Assembly: GCA_016711125.1 (NCBI GenBank)
Contig: JADJTQ010000006.1
Coordinates: 248,001 to 312,000, forward strand
Direction of reading: 5' to 3'
Length of the DNA: 64,000 nucleotides
Source: Saprospiraceae bacterium
GTDB lineage: Bacteria; Bacteroidota; Bacteroidia; Chitinophagales; Saprospiraceae
Positions within the stretch are counted from its first letter, which is position 1, and each line of letters begins with the position of its first letter. Below the pieces are notes generated by a model, which worked only from the letters and a program-made list of their open reading frames with translations, did not search any database and was not told the origin of the DNA. Position numbers and translations under genes: made by a program. Of the stretch, positions 9,283 through 18,499 are shown piece by piece.

Positions 9283-10293
9283 ATTACTGGTTTGATTAAT
9301 TGATCTTTATATTGTGGTAAAATTGTCTTAATAAGGTCAAGGGGTGGCTGCGAGGCTAGACTTCGAATATCCTCCGGATGCATTGCGATGGCCACCTCCA
9401 TTAAAATAGGTCTTTGCAATTTCCTCGACAGAAAAGTCGCCTTTCGAACGAAAAGAAATCTTAATAATTGTAGGCTGTTGACGAATAAATATCGCCATAT
9501 GTACATTTTGTAAACGGAGTAGGTAATTGACAATGCCCTCCGTATCTCCCCGTTGAATATCGTATACCTGAAAGTCATGTTTATTGAGAAAGATGATACC
9601 TGTCTTGTAATCATCAATGATCTCCATCCTATTGGCCAAGCAATGGCCCAATAGACGAAGATTCTTCTCTTCAAGGGTGTTAAAAATACGATCATGAATC
9701 GAATTGGTCTCTAATCCGATTTCCTGCAATGAAGCTACCGTTCTGAATAATGCTGGAGATGTACTGTATTGAAAAGATCCGGTGTCGGTAAGGATACCCG
9801 TATAAATACATGCTGCAATAGATAGATCGGTCATCGTTGCTCCATCATGCACCTCAATGAATCGATGTACGAGCTCACATGTTGAACTTGCCGATGTATC
9901 CGACAAAATAAAGTCTCCGATCGGATCGGGGTAAAGATGATGATCGATTAGAATGGTGTAGCGCTGACGGTTTCCAAGTAATTCGCCCAGTTTATCAATG
10001 CGGTCGAGCGAATTGTAATCGAGAATCACTGATACTTCCGCATGTTTGCAAAAATCCTCGATGGGCTCAGGGTCCACATCGAAAATCTGGATGTCCTCAA
10101 TATCGGGCATCCATTCATAGATGGCCGGATACTCTGAAGGGAAGGCAACCATTACCCGGTGCCCCCTCTTCTTCAGCCATCGTGACATAGCCAGCGATGA
10201 GCCGATAGCATCGCCGTCAGGGTTGCGATGACTAGTGATAATGATGTTTTTGGGGTTGGCCAAAATGGACCGAACCTCTTCGATTCCCTGCAT
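9279..10293 (-). CDS. nrnA: DHH/DHHA1 phosphoesterase, NrnA-type oligoribonuclease/pAp phosphatase
   Basis: Cytoplasmic phosphoesterase that degrades very short RNAs and usually also dephosphorylates pAp. Motifs seen: SHRNPDGDAIGSSLAM (metal-binding motif I), VILDYNSLDRIDKL, the signature LIDHHLYPDP, and the DHHA1 substrate motif GGGHRNASGGY. As given, the frame ends early at SSLAATP. Removing one base from the four-G run 9341-9344 gives a normal C-terminus, LDLIKTILPQYKDQLIKPVI, stopping at 9279 exactly where the next gene's ATG overlaps. That coupling and the family's usual end strongly favour a one-base consensus error. The gene leads the nrnA-FKBP-prfB set. Confidence 0.9.
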
Positions 10294-10386
10294 TATTTCA
10301 AATTAAACGACGAAAATGTGACTTTTTACTGAGGGGTAAAAATTTATTTTACCTGGAAACAGATTAATGATTGTGGTCGATTTATT

Positions 10387-10394
10387 TACTTTTG
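10387..10394 (+). promoter_or_regulatory. Candidate -7 box (TACTTTTG) for ndk
   Basis: TACTTTTG matches the Bacteroidota -7 consensus TAnnTTTG exactly and lies about 50 bases before the ndk start. The nearest upstream TTG (10371-10373) leaves only 13 bases of spacing, shorter than usual, so the -33 element is unconvincing. Confidence 0.45.
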
Positions 10395-10445
10395 CCGCTT
10401 CAAAAAATAATATTGAACTGAATTTTCCTAAATCTCTAATCAAAT

Positions 10446-10868
10446 ATGAGCAACAGAACCTTCACTATGATCAAACCAGATGCGGTTAAAGCCGGGCATA
10501 TTGGCAATATCTTGGCAAAAATAGCCGATGCCGGCTTTAAGATCGTGGCGATGAAAATGACCAGGCTCTCAGCAGATACAGCAGGTGCATTTTATGCAGT
10601 GCACAGCCATCGACCATTTTATCAGGAACTGGTCGATTTTATGTCATCCGGACCAATCGTCGCAGCTATTCTTGAAAAAGACAATGCGGTTGAAGATTTC
10701 CGGACCCTAATCGGCGCAACCAATCCTGCCGAGGCCGCACCCGGTACGATCCGGGCCTTGTATGCAGCAAATGTGGGTGAAAATGCAGTCCATGGCTCAG
10801 ACTCCAATGAAAATGCGGCCATTGAAAGCAATTTTCACTTCGCAGGCTGTGACATGTTTGCCTATTAG
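10446..10868 (+). CDS. ndk: Nucleoside diphosphate kinase
   Basis: Transfers the gamma phosphate of ATP to nucleoside diphosphates through a phospho-histidine, balancing NTP pools in the cytoplasm. The 140-residue length and the opening RTFTMIKPDAVKAGHIGNI are typical. The active-site histidine lies in ENAVHGSDSNENAAIE, and the GATNPAEAAPGTIRALY segment is the conserved nucleotide-binding region. The C-terminus FHFAGCDMF is normal. The gene is intact, which contrasts with many neighbours. It is divergent from nrnA and followed by a strong intrinsic terminator, so it is a single-gene unit. Confidence 0.97.
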   Translation: MSNRTFTMIKPDAVKAGHIGNILAKIADAGFKIVAMKMTRLSADTAGAFYAVHSHRPFYQELVDFMSSGPIVAAILEKDNAVEDFRTLIGATNPAEAAPGTIRALYAANVGENAVHGSDSNENAAIESNFHFAGCDMFAY

Positions 10869-10924
10869 TGCTCGAAATACCCAACTTTCTAAGGTTAGCT
10901 ACCTTCGAATTCGATCTGCTACTT

Positions 10925-10957
10925 GACATTGTGTGTTCTTTAACACACAATGTCTTT
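10925..10957 (+). terminator. Intrinsic terminator after ndk
   Basis: A perfect 13-bp inverted repeat (GACATTGTGTGTT at 10925-10937, its complement at 10942-10954) closes on a four-base CTTT loop. It lies 57 bases after the ndk stop. Only a short T-run follows, so it may terminate in both directions or also stabilise the 3' end. Confidence 0.75.
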
Positions 10958-11066
10958 GCCTTCCAAAATGCCTAATCAGCTGAAGTTAGAATATGTTATA
11001 TACAGGAACTGCGATTCCCTCGATTTGATCCAATACGTAGTCGGTTTGGCAAGACAAGCAACTTAG

Positions 11067-11789
11067 TTAATGATAAGCTGTATTGTGAGCCAAAGTTTTT
11101 CCGCAAGTAGCACATTTAGTAGCAGAACCGCCTCCCCCGGCACAACCACTGGGGCATGTATAATGCCAGACTCCGGCTGCATTCTGGGCAGGTTCAGGAG
11201 TCGATGCAGGAGGGCTACCTGGATTTTGAGCACCCAAACTAATGCTGGGTCCACCACTACTAGCACCACCTCCGCCATGATAGGCTGTATTGTGAGCCAA
11301 ATCACCCCCGCAGGTTGCACATTTTCCAGCTGCCCCAGCCCCTCCAGCACATCCGTTGGCACATGTGTAGTGCCAAACTCCCGTTGCGTTCTGTGCAGGC
11401 TCAGCCGTTGTAGACGGGGCTGATCCAGTGTTAAGATTGCTAAAATCAACCACTGGATCTGAGTTGTCGCTCTGGATGTTTATAGGCTGATTGTCTGCAG
11501 TTTGGTTATGATAAGCTTGATTATGTTCATATTCAGAGCCGCAAACCGGGCAAGTGCCTGCAGCTGGACCACCACTTCCCTGGCAATTTTTGGGGCAAAC
11601 GTAATGTGGTACTGAGCCACTGCTTGCCAGGGTGCCACCTGATGCTGCTGGTGCGGGTACACTGCCTGGGGGTAACTCCCGCAAGGACTTTCGGGCTTCA
11701 TCTCTAACGCCATCTTTACCGCCGTTTTCGCAGGAAGTTGCGAATATTAAAGATAGTAGAAGAACAGGTATCAATTGATTGACCTTCAT
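11067..11789 (-). CDS. Lipoprotein with three zinc-ribbon-like metal-binding repeats
   Basis: ATG 11789 gives a clean lipoprotein signal (LIPVLLLSLIFATSC). After a Gly/Pro/Ser-rich linker there are three repeats of about 35 residues: HYVCPKNC...CPVCG...HNQAYH, WHYTCANGC...CATCG...HNTAYH and WHYTCPSGC...CATCG...HNTAYH. Each has a C-x3-C and a C-x2-C pair plus a His-Asn-x-x-Tyr-His tail, so each could hold one metal ion. The pattern recalls the heavy-metal-binding YHS/HMBD-type ribbons but the His tail is distinctive. Linkers between repeats share S/P/G-rich text ending PEPAQNA. Probable role: surface-exposed metal binding or sensing; no partner gene is adjacent. Confidence 0.7.
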   Translation of the reverse strand: MKVNQLIPVLLLSLIFATSCENGGKDGVRDEARKSLRELPPGSVPAPAASGGTLASSGSVPHYVCPKNCQGSGGPAAGTCPVCGSEYEHNQAYHNQTADNQPINIQSDNSDPVVDFSNLNTGSAPSTTAEPAQNATGVWHYTCANGCAGGAGAAGKCATCGGDLAHNTAYHGGGGASSGGPSISLGAQNPGSPPASTPEPAQNAAGVWHYTCPSGCAGGGGSATKCATCGKTLAHNTAYH

Positions 11790-12039
11790 ATTAAAGTTAT
11801 TTTTGCGGCGCAAGATAAGCTAAAAATCGCTGTTGCCACTAATGATCAATATTTTTCATAAAAGGACGCACTTAACCACGGCATCTGAAAAACAACTTAA
11901 TCTATGGAAAGACGGCAAATACTAATGTTATGTGTCATCTTTGCCTCCTGATTCCGTACAGGCACATCAGTCAAACATTTGATCGTGTTATTAGTTTAAC
12001 TTTTAGAGACTTCAATAACATCAACGATATATCACAACT

Positions 12040-13627
12040 ATGAATATAAATAAGATTGAACTGAGATTTTTAACGACTTCTGACTATGAGCAATTAAAGG
12101 AGGCCATGATCGAGTCCTATACCAGCATGCCGGGAGCCTACTGGAAAAGGGAACATATCGAAAACCTGATTGATCGATTTCCTGAAGGTCAGGTTGTCTT
12201 AAAGGTTGATGGAAAAGTCGCTGGTTGTGCATTATCTATCATTGTCAATTCAGATGATTTTGAAGGCTCCCACTCCTACAAACAAATCACTGGTAATTAT
12301 ACTTTTGAAACTCATGATCCCAATGGAGATCTTTTATATGGCATCGACGTTTTTATTACCCCTGAATTCAGAGGTCTGAGATTAGGTCGAAGGCTTTACG
12401 ATTATCGAAAAGAGCTTTGTGAGAAATTAAATCTAAAGGGTATTGCTTTTGGTGGCCGAATACCTAATTATCATAAGTATGCTGATCAACTGAGTGCTAA
12501 GGAATATATAGGTAAGGTTCGATCTAAAGAAATTCATGACCCGGTATTAAATTTTCAACTTTCCAACGATTTTCACCCGGTGCGCATTCTCAAAGGGTAT
12601 CTGGAAGGTGATGCAGCTTCGGAAGAATATGCCGTGCTTTTAGAATGGGATAATATTTATTATGAAAAAAAACAAGTAAATCCGGTTGCAACTAAGAAGG
12701 TGGTGCGCCTCGGATTAATTCAGTGGCAAATGAGACCTTACAAATCGCTCGACGAGCTTATGCAGCAAGCTGAGTACTTTGTCGACGCCGTGTCTGGTTA
12801 TCGGAGTGACTTTGCTTTATTTCCTGAGTTTTTTTAATGCCCCTTTGATGGCTGACTTCAATCATCTGACTGAGGCGGAGGCCATCCGTGGATTGGCTGC
12901 TTATACCGATGAAATCAAAAATAGATTTTCACACCTTTCCATATCCCACAATATAAATATCATTACAGGGAGCATGCCTTGTTTGGAAGATGGCGTTCTC
13001 ACCAATGTTGGGTTCCTGTGTCATAGAAATGGAAAGGTTGACATGTATGAAAAAATTCACGTTACACCAGATGAGGCCAAAGTTTGGGGTTTGAGTGGGG
13101 GTAAAAGTGTTCGAACTTTTGACACAGATTGTGGTAAGATTGGTGTCTTGGTTTGCTACGACAGTGAATTTCCTGAATTGTCCCGGATATTAAGTGACCA
13201 GGGTATGGACATACTTTTCGTGCCATTCCTGACCGACACTCAAAATGGTTATTCGAGGGTACGACATTGCACCATGGCCAGGGCTATTGAAAACGAGTGT
13301 TACGTCGCTATTGCTGGTAGTGTAGGCAATTTGCCATTGGTACATAATATGGATATTCAATACGCCCAATCAGCAGTATTTACGCCATGTGATTTTGCTT
13401 TCCCATCCAATGGTATCAAGGCAGAAGCTACTCCTAATACAGAAATGATCTTAGTAGTAGACGTGGACCTTGATTTGATACGTGAATTGCACAATTTTGG
13501 TAGTGTCAGAAATCTAAAAGATCGCCGTAGGGATCTTTACGATGTAGTAGCAGTCAAACCCAAAATCGATGATGACAAGCAAGTACATCAAACAAAACTG
13601 GCTTCCAGTTTGATTGCTGATAAGTGA
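12040..13627 (+). CDS. GNAT acetyltransferase fused to carbon-nitrogen hydrolase, split by one base
   Basis: The N-terminal 210 or so residues are a GNAT domain (DVFITPEFRGLRLGRRLYDYR is the acetyl-CoA-binding motif A). A nitrilase-superfamily domain follows from VRLGLIQWQM. Its Glu-Lys-Cys triad is visible: FALFPEFF (Glu), YEKIHVTPDE (Lys) and GVLVCYDSEFPE (Cys). As given, the frame stops at 12837 just after PEFF. The T-run 12829-12835 has seven T, and six restores NAPLMADFNHL, so the two open frames are one gene of about 529 codons. This two-domain fusion occurs in other Bacteroidota and Proteobacteria; the substrate is unknown (an amide or amine). It stands alone between non-coding spacers. 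Confidence 0.88.
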
Positions 13628-13712
13628 GCGTTGGCATAGTTTATGAGCGGTCGCAATACTAAAAGACAGGAGTATTCTGTTTTCAGTTACAGACCTTCAA
13701 CAACAATTAGCT

Positions 13713-14486
13713 ATGATCAAGCAAAGTATAGCCCTCCTTTTTTTATTGCTCATCGTCTCTTCCTGCGGGCAGAAAGCAAAAAAGGAAATTGCGCTTAAAG
13801 ACGAACAGATTAAGTTGCTCCAAGAGCAGCTGAATCATGTGCAAAATACCCAGACCAGTTTATTAGATCGATTATCTGACTTGTCGGTGGTCAATAAAGC
13901 CGGAGCTGAAAGTATTCAAAAATCTCTGGAATCTATCAATCAACAATATTCGTTCATTGAAGACCTCACGACCAAGATTCACCAAAAAGATTCGGTCAAT
14001 CTGGCACTGGTCATGAATATCAAAAGATCGTTGTCTGATATCAATGATCAGGACGTACAAGTGGAAGTAAAAGGTGGGGTAGTCTATGTTTCAATTTCCG
14101 ACAAAATGTTATTTCGTAGCGGAAGCTCTAATCTGACTTCACAAGCCAAAAATGTACTTGGTAAATTGGCAACGGTGATTAATGATCATCAGGATTTAAA
14201 TATTCTGGTAGAGGGTCACACCGATGATGTACCTATGAACAACGAGTGCCTGATTGACAATTGGGATCTCAGTGTCAAAAGAGCAACATCGGTTGTGCGA
14301 TCATTGCAGCAGGAATACTATGTATCTCCCGACCGGATGACTGCAGGCGGCAGGTCTGAATACGTACCCAAAGCGGACAATGATTCGTCAGCTGGTCGTA
14401 GTGAAAACCGGCGTACTGAGATTATTATTACACCCAAATTAGATCAGTTTTTTAAATTACTGGAGTCGCCTAAATTGGCTGGGTAG
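13713..14486 (+). CDS. OmpA-family lipoprotein with coiled coil
   Basis: Peptidoglycan-binding envelope protein. MIKQSIALLFLLLIVSSCGQ is a lipoprotein signal with Cys at about residue 18. Residues about 25-115 are predicted coiled coil (Lys/Glu/Gln-rich with heptads of Leu/Ile). The C-terminal 130 residues form an OmpA domain: VYVSISDKMLFRSGSSNLTS, LNILVEGHTDDVPM (the diaminopimelate-contacting region), LSVKRATSVVRSL and AGRSENRRTEIIITP. It probably tethers the outer membrane to the cell wall, in the manner of Pal. It is not next to tol genes here. Confidence 0.9.
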   Translation: MIKQSIALLFLLLIVSSCGQKAKKEIALKDEQIKLLQEQLNHVQNTQTSLLDRLSDLSVVNKAGAESIQKSLESINQQYSFIEDLTTKIHQKDSVNLALVMNIKRSLSDINDQDVQVEVKGGVVYVSISDKMLFRSGSSNLTSQAKNVLGKLATVINDHQDLNILVEGHTDDVPMNNECLIDNWDLSVKRATSVVRSLQQEYYVSPDRMTAGGRSEYVPKADNDSSAGRSENRRTEIIITPKLDQFFKLLESPKLAG

Positions 14487-14798
14487 ATGTGCGGTTTTTA
14501 ATGAGCTTGGCTTCTAAGGCATTTGGCTTCTTTTCTATTATACTCGAAACCTATCATTTCAGGGACCAGGAAATTCCCCGATTTCGTCAATGACCGATTA
14601 AGGCTTCATAGCGCGAGGTTTTGGCATCTATAAGCTTTTATCTAAATTGTCCAAAAATTCACCAACTCCAGGCCCAGAGGACACTCATGATACGAAATCC
14701 ATCAACAGTCAAAAATCACCCTTCGGCGAAATCCGGGATAAGCCATTTACTTACTTTGTAATGCATTTGGAAAAAAATCAGATCTTCAATAGATATAG
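14487..14798. other. Intergenic, no gene seen
   Basis: No coding frame or hairpin stands out. A TACTTTG (about 14753-14759) close to the next start resembles the TAnnTTTG box with one spacer base missing, so it is only a weak promoter candidate. Confidence 0.4.
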
Positions 14799-16325
14799 AT
14801 GATGAAAGAAAAAGCTTATGTTCAGTTAAACACCATAACGATCGGAACTAAATTGCTCCTTGCTATATTCCTGATAGATTTTTACCCAAATGAAATTCAA
14901 GCCTATACCGAACATAAACTAATCGTGGAGTCGACCGGCATCGGCGCGTTGGACTCAGTGATTTATGCCGATACGCTTCCTGACGGAAATCGATTAGATC
15001 CGGATCGTGTCTATGTTTTACGGAAGTCTACAAAATATATTTTATCATACGAGATTGAATGGTCTGGATATGACCTGCGGATTAAGGCAGAAGAGGGAAG
15101 TGGAGAAAGACCTTTAATTTTAGTTGATGATCAGATCGGTTTCGCAGGCCATCTTTTTGTATTGCGGGAAAGTGCCAATTTAGAATTGGATGGGCTACAT
15201 CTAAATGGAAGGTATTCCGACATGAGTATGGCACTCAGAATCATTCGGATCAATGGGGATTGTGATAAAGTGACGATTGACAATTGTGTCATGGAAGAGG
15301 CCAGCCAATCTATTTTTCGATTAAATGCTGATTCAATAAAAGTTTTTGTTACCAATTCGATCTTTAATCGTATCGGTAATCCAACTGACCCTAGTAATGG
15401 TCGGCTTTTTGATAACCGTGGTCATCCGATCGACATGTTGTTGATGTACAATTCAATGGCTTATAATGCTACTTCTCGTTTTTATCGGAATGGTAGCGAC
15501 AATGCACTTTTGATTAATGGTATTTTCGATCAGAATACCTTTTATGGATCTGGAGAATATGGCCACACTTTTGGTAAGGTAGAAAATTTGACATTCACTA
15601 ATAATATTGTGGCTAATCCTGCTTTTCTTGGTGAAACTTCGTCATCGACAAGATTTGGTATCTCACTTGATACCTTTATTCCCGGAGTATCTGCGGTTGA
15701 TATTAGCTTCAACAATTTTTTTATTTATAAGGCATTCGACAATCTACTTCCTAGTCATCGATTCTCCGGTGAACAGGTTTATTCTGTAAATGGTGATTTT
15801 TTTGATGCTCATGTCACGGCCGCTATTAACTATGCGGGTGTCGGGGCTACCAATATTATGGAGCTACTTTTCTTCACTGATCCTCCCCTCGTGCCTGCTC
15901 AATTTATTGTGGCTTCGGCCGATGAATTTTATGATAATGCCGGAGCTTGGGACTTCGCTGATTTAACGCCATTCACTATTTATTCCGAACCCGGGATTGA
16001 TCGATATGTAACGTTTCATGATTTTTCCTACTCCGATACCACGATGTCGTATACGGCCGGGTCTCAGGGGCAGCCTCTTGGAGCGCATCTGAATTTTTGT
16101 AATTATCCGAGAAAGTTAGAATTATCTCTGGATACTTTGATGAGCGGCAGCTATCGTGCGCTGGATACTTTGATACTCACCGGCACAAATATGCTTGCCA
16201 ATAGTCTGATATTTAGTAGTGGGGGTATCATAAAGGTTAATCCCAGTCTAGAGGGTCTCCCTGGAAAAGAAGTATTGATGAGAACCGAATCCCTGCTCTG
16301 CGACAAATTGGTGAAGCGGGATTAA
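14799..16325 (+). CDS. Secreted right-handed beta-helix protein
   Basis: The N-terminus has a charged start then a hydrophobic segment (LLLAIFLIDFYPNEIQA), compatible with export. Residues about 90-300 show the short repeating strands of a parallel beta-helix: DLRIKAEEG, LELDGLHLNG, VTIDNCVMEEA, VFVTNSIFNRIGN, LLINGIFDQNTFYG and LTFTNNIVANPA, as in pectate/chondroitin lyase-like and cell-surface glycan-binding proteins. No lyase catalytic set can be assigned. The last 60 residues (YRALDTLILTGTNMLANSLI, then SGGIIKVNPSLEGLPG) match a short C-terminal motif common in secreted Bacteroidota proteins, of the form '.a.d.I...g.v..g..v.f.ag..I.l.pg...G'. Probably acts on or binds polysaccharide at the surface. 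Confidence 0.65.
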   Translation: MMKEKAYVQLNTITIGTKLLLAIFLIDFYPNEIQAYTEHKLIVESTGIGALDSVIYADTLPDGNRLDPDRVYVLRKSTKYILSYEIEWSGYDLRIKAEEGSGERPLILVDDQIGFAGHLFVLRESANLELDGLHLNGRYSDMSMALRIIRINGDCDKVTIDNCVMEEASQSIFRLNADSIKVFVTNSIFNRIGNPTDPSNGRLFDNRGHPIDMLLMYNSMAYNATSRFYRNGSDNALLINGIFDQNTFYGSGEYGHTFGKVENLTFTNNIVANPAFLGETSSSTRFGISLDTFIPGVSAVDISFNNFFIYKAFDNLLPSHRFSGEQVYSVNGDFFDAHVTAAINYAGVGATNIMELLFFTDPPLVPAQFIVASADEFYDNAGAWDFADLTPFTIYSEPGIDRYVTFHDFSYSDTTMSYTAGSQGQPLGAHLNFCNYPRKLELSLDTLMSGSYRALDTLILTGTNMLANSLIFSSGGIIKVNPSLEGLPGKEVLMRTESLLCDKLVKRD

Positions 16326-16384
16326 TATAATTTCTTGTAGTCGTTTTAATGAAAGGCCTTGTTAATATTTCAAACCGGGCTTGG

Positions 16385-16497
16385 GAATTCCACCTTCCGA
16401 AATCCGAAATCCCCATTCGTGTCCTGGGAACCCATTTAAAATGAATTCCACCATCCGAAATCTGAAATCTGAAATCCTCATGTGGGCATGGAACCCC
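16385..16497. repeat. Two-copy tandem repeat (GAATTCCACC...CCGAAATC)
   Basis: Two units of about 58 bases start GAATTCCACC at 16385 and 16443, and both contain runs of (CCGAAATC / CTGAAATC) and end near GGGAACCC / GGAACCCC. Short CGAAATC and TTTAGATTT words of the same flavour occur near 16562 and 56490. Non-coding. Confidence 0.6.
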
Positions 16498-16510
16498 TGC
16501 ACTTGAACGA

Positions 16511-16546
16511 ATAAAAAAAGCCAACCCAATAAATCAGGTTGGCTTT
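16511..16546 (-). terminator. Intrinsic terminator of the methyltransferase/ATP-grasp gene
   Basis: A 10-bp stem, AAAGCCAACC (16517-16526) with its complement at 16537-16546, closes on a 10-base loop. On the minus strand it is followed by a run of seven T. It lies 46 bases beyond the stop of the minus-strand gene. On the plus strand the T-tract is weaker, so it may partly serve the beta-helix gene too. Confidence 0.8.
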
Positions 16547-16591
16547 AATAATATAGTTTAAATTCGAAATCTACAATCAGCAATTCGAAAG

Positions 16592-18499
16592 CTATCCCAT
16601 GATCCGATGCTCAGCTGCCTTTAAAATAGCATCGAGCATTTGCGGATAACTTACGCCGTCAAAAGAGGCCATTTTGGCCAGGTGACCATCCCAGCACCAG
16701 CCTGGATTGGGATTAACCTCCAGTAGCTTTGGATTGCCCTGGTGATCAAGTCGCCAGTCGAAGCGACAGTAGTCACGACAGCCCAAACGCTCAAACATCT
16801 TCAAACTGTCGCTGATCATCGCTTGAGTAACCTCATTGGGCAGATCAGCTTTAATGGATCGTAGAGCGTGAAAATAAGGAGAGTCGGTAAGCCATTTGGC
16901 TTCGTATCCACAGATGTGAGGTAATCCTTCTGGCAATTGCGAATAATCTTCTTCAATAAGCGGGAATACCAGCATATTGCTTAAAGCATTTCCAACAACA
17001 CCGACACTAATCTCGGCACCGGTGAGAAATTGCTCAACCAAAATCGGTTTGTCATATCCAAACTGAGAACGAATTCGCACGATGGCGTCATCTAATTGCT
17101 CGATGGTATAAGCCACGTTTCGCTGAGTGATCCCAAAGCTACTATCACCAAAATTGGGTTTGGCAATGACCGGAAATGGCAAGTTGACCTCAAATAGACT
17201 GTCTTCGGGCTTAATCAAAAATGCATCGGCTACTGGTACTCCTATTTCCGCAGCGACACCTCGTATGAGCGATTTGTCATAGCAATAAGCGAGGCATTGA
17301 GGATTGGAGCCACTATATGGAATTTTTAGCATCTCCAGCACTGCCGGTACATGCAATTCTTTTAATGCATCATTATGAAATCCTTCGTCGCATAAATTAA
17401 AGGCAAAATCAACTTTACCCTGTAATTTAAGCAGGTCCTGAATGAGTGTATTGTGATTATTTAAATAGGTGAATTTGAATTCCTCCAGTTCACCCAAAGC
17501 TATTTTTAATTTAGATATGGTTTGAAGATCATCATCGTCAAACACTCCGTCGGGTTTGATCACATCCCTGAGCGTCGGATCACCCATCAGAACGACAATG
17601 TTTTTGACGTCTTTTTTGACCTTTTTAGGGGTCCATTCTTTAACGACGCTCGTGGTTATGATCATCCGCCGTTCCATCATGCCGAGGTCCTGATTGCGTT
17701 TGGTTTCGCTTTCAATTTCACCATGAAAAACAGGTTTTGTAAAACCCGCAGCTTTCAGAAGGATTTCCAGGTCTTCCTTTCGGTATAAGCGTTCCGCATA
17801 AAATTGATCGACGATCACCCCTTTTTCGATATTGGTGACTACTTCTCTCGAAATCAATCGCTGATTGTCTGACGCCAGTGATCGCTCACGACATACGAAG
17901 TGTTTTTTATCGATCCATTCCCAGCTGCGTGGCACATAGTTTTTGAACAGATAATTACCATCGGCTACATCCATCAGAAATCGACCGTTGGGTTTCAACA
18001 CACGGAAAATTTCTTTTAGTATCTTAAGATCATCGTCGGTTGATTCAAAATAGCCAAAACTATTTCCCAAAATGGTTACACAATCAAACGTATCAGTGGG
18101 GTAGGGTAGCTTGCGCACATCACCCTCCTTAAAATTGATGTTAAGTCCTTCGTTTCGAGCCCTGTTGCGTGCTCGCTGAATCAAAAATCGACTGCGATCA
18201 ATGCCATAAACTTCCTGCTGGCCTCTTCTTGCCAACTCCAGCAAATGGCGACCCTGACCACATGCCATGTCTAATATTTTTTCATTTGGATTTAATTGCA
18301 GGATGTCACTAAACATACTGACTTCAGTCTGAGTGATTTCACGATCTTCAACGATGTCTGCATCGGTCTTGAGATACATGGCGTTGAAAATGCGTTTCCA
18401 CCAATCAGGTTTTAGGTGTTGTTCCAGATTATCGACCGGCCCTGATTTAGGAACATGGTTTTTTACCGGCTTTGGCTTGTTTCCAAGCATTGTTTTCAT
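16592..18499 (-). CDS. SAM methyltransferase fused to D-Ala-D-Ala-ligase-like ATP-grasp enzyme
   Basis: A two-enzyme protein of about 635 residues. Residues about 40-275 are a class I methyltransferase: ILDMACGQGRHLLELA (SAM motif I), VYGIDRSRFLI (acidic loop), FDCVTILGNSFGYF and FRVLKPNGRFLMDV. Residues about 300-630 are an ATP-grasp ligase of the D-alanine-D-alanine ligase type: IPYSGSNPQCLAYCYDKSL, FPVIAKPNFGDSSFG, ILVEQFLTGAEISVGV, a Ddl-like GYEAKW, then DYCRFDWRLDHQGNPKLLEVNPNPGW with the metal-binding Glu/Asn. The predicted reaction is ATP-driven amide or peptide bond formation with N-, O- or C-methylation of a substrate or product; the substrate is unknown. Start ATG 18499 is chosen over TTG 18505. 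It is a single-gene unit with its own terminator and 1.6 kb of empty DNA upstream. Confidence 0.88.
   Translation of the reverse strand: MKTMLGNKPKPVKNHVPKSGPVDNLEQHLKPDWWKRIFNAMYLKTDADIVEDREITQTEVSMFSDILQLNPNEKILDMACGQGRHLLELARRGQQEVYGIDRSRFLIQRARNRARNEGLNINFKEGDVRKLPYPTDTFDCVTILGNSFGYFESTDDDLKILKEIFRVLKPNGRFLMDVADGNYLFKNYVPRSWEWIDKKHFVCRERSLASDNQRLISREVVTNIEKGVIVDQFYAERLYRKEDLEILLKAAGFTKPVFHGEIESETKRNQDLGMMERRMIITTSVVKEWTPKKVKKDVKNIVVLMGDPTLRDVIKPDGVFDDDDLQTISKLKIALGELEEFKFTYLNNHNTLIQDLLKLQGKVDFAFNLCDEGFHNDALKELHVPAVLEMLKIPYSGSNPQCLAYCYDKSLIRGVAAEIGVPVADAFLIKPEDSLFEVNLPFPVIAKPNFGDSSFGITQRNVAYTIEQLDDAIVRIRSQFGYDKPILVEQFLTGAEISVGVVGNALSNMLVFPLIEEDYSQLPEGLPHICGYEAKWLTDSPYFHALRSIKADLPNEVTQAMISDSLKMFERLGCRDYCRFDWRLDHQGNPKLLEVNPNPGWCWDGHLAKMASFDGVSYPQMLDAILKAAEHRIMG

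Noticed and set aside
10666..10950. Antisense frames over ndk
   Set aside because: Shadows of a well-conserved gene; one also runs through the terminator.
11063..11449. 128-codon frame overlapping the zinc-ribbon lipoprotein
   Set aside because: Out-of-frame reading of its repeats; it lacks the Cys pattern.
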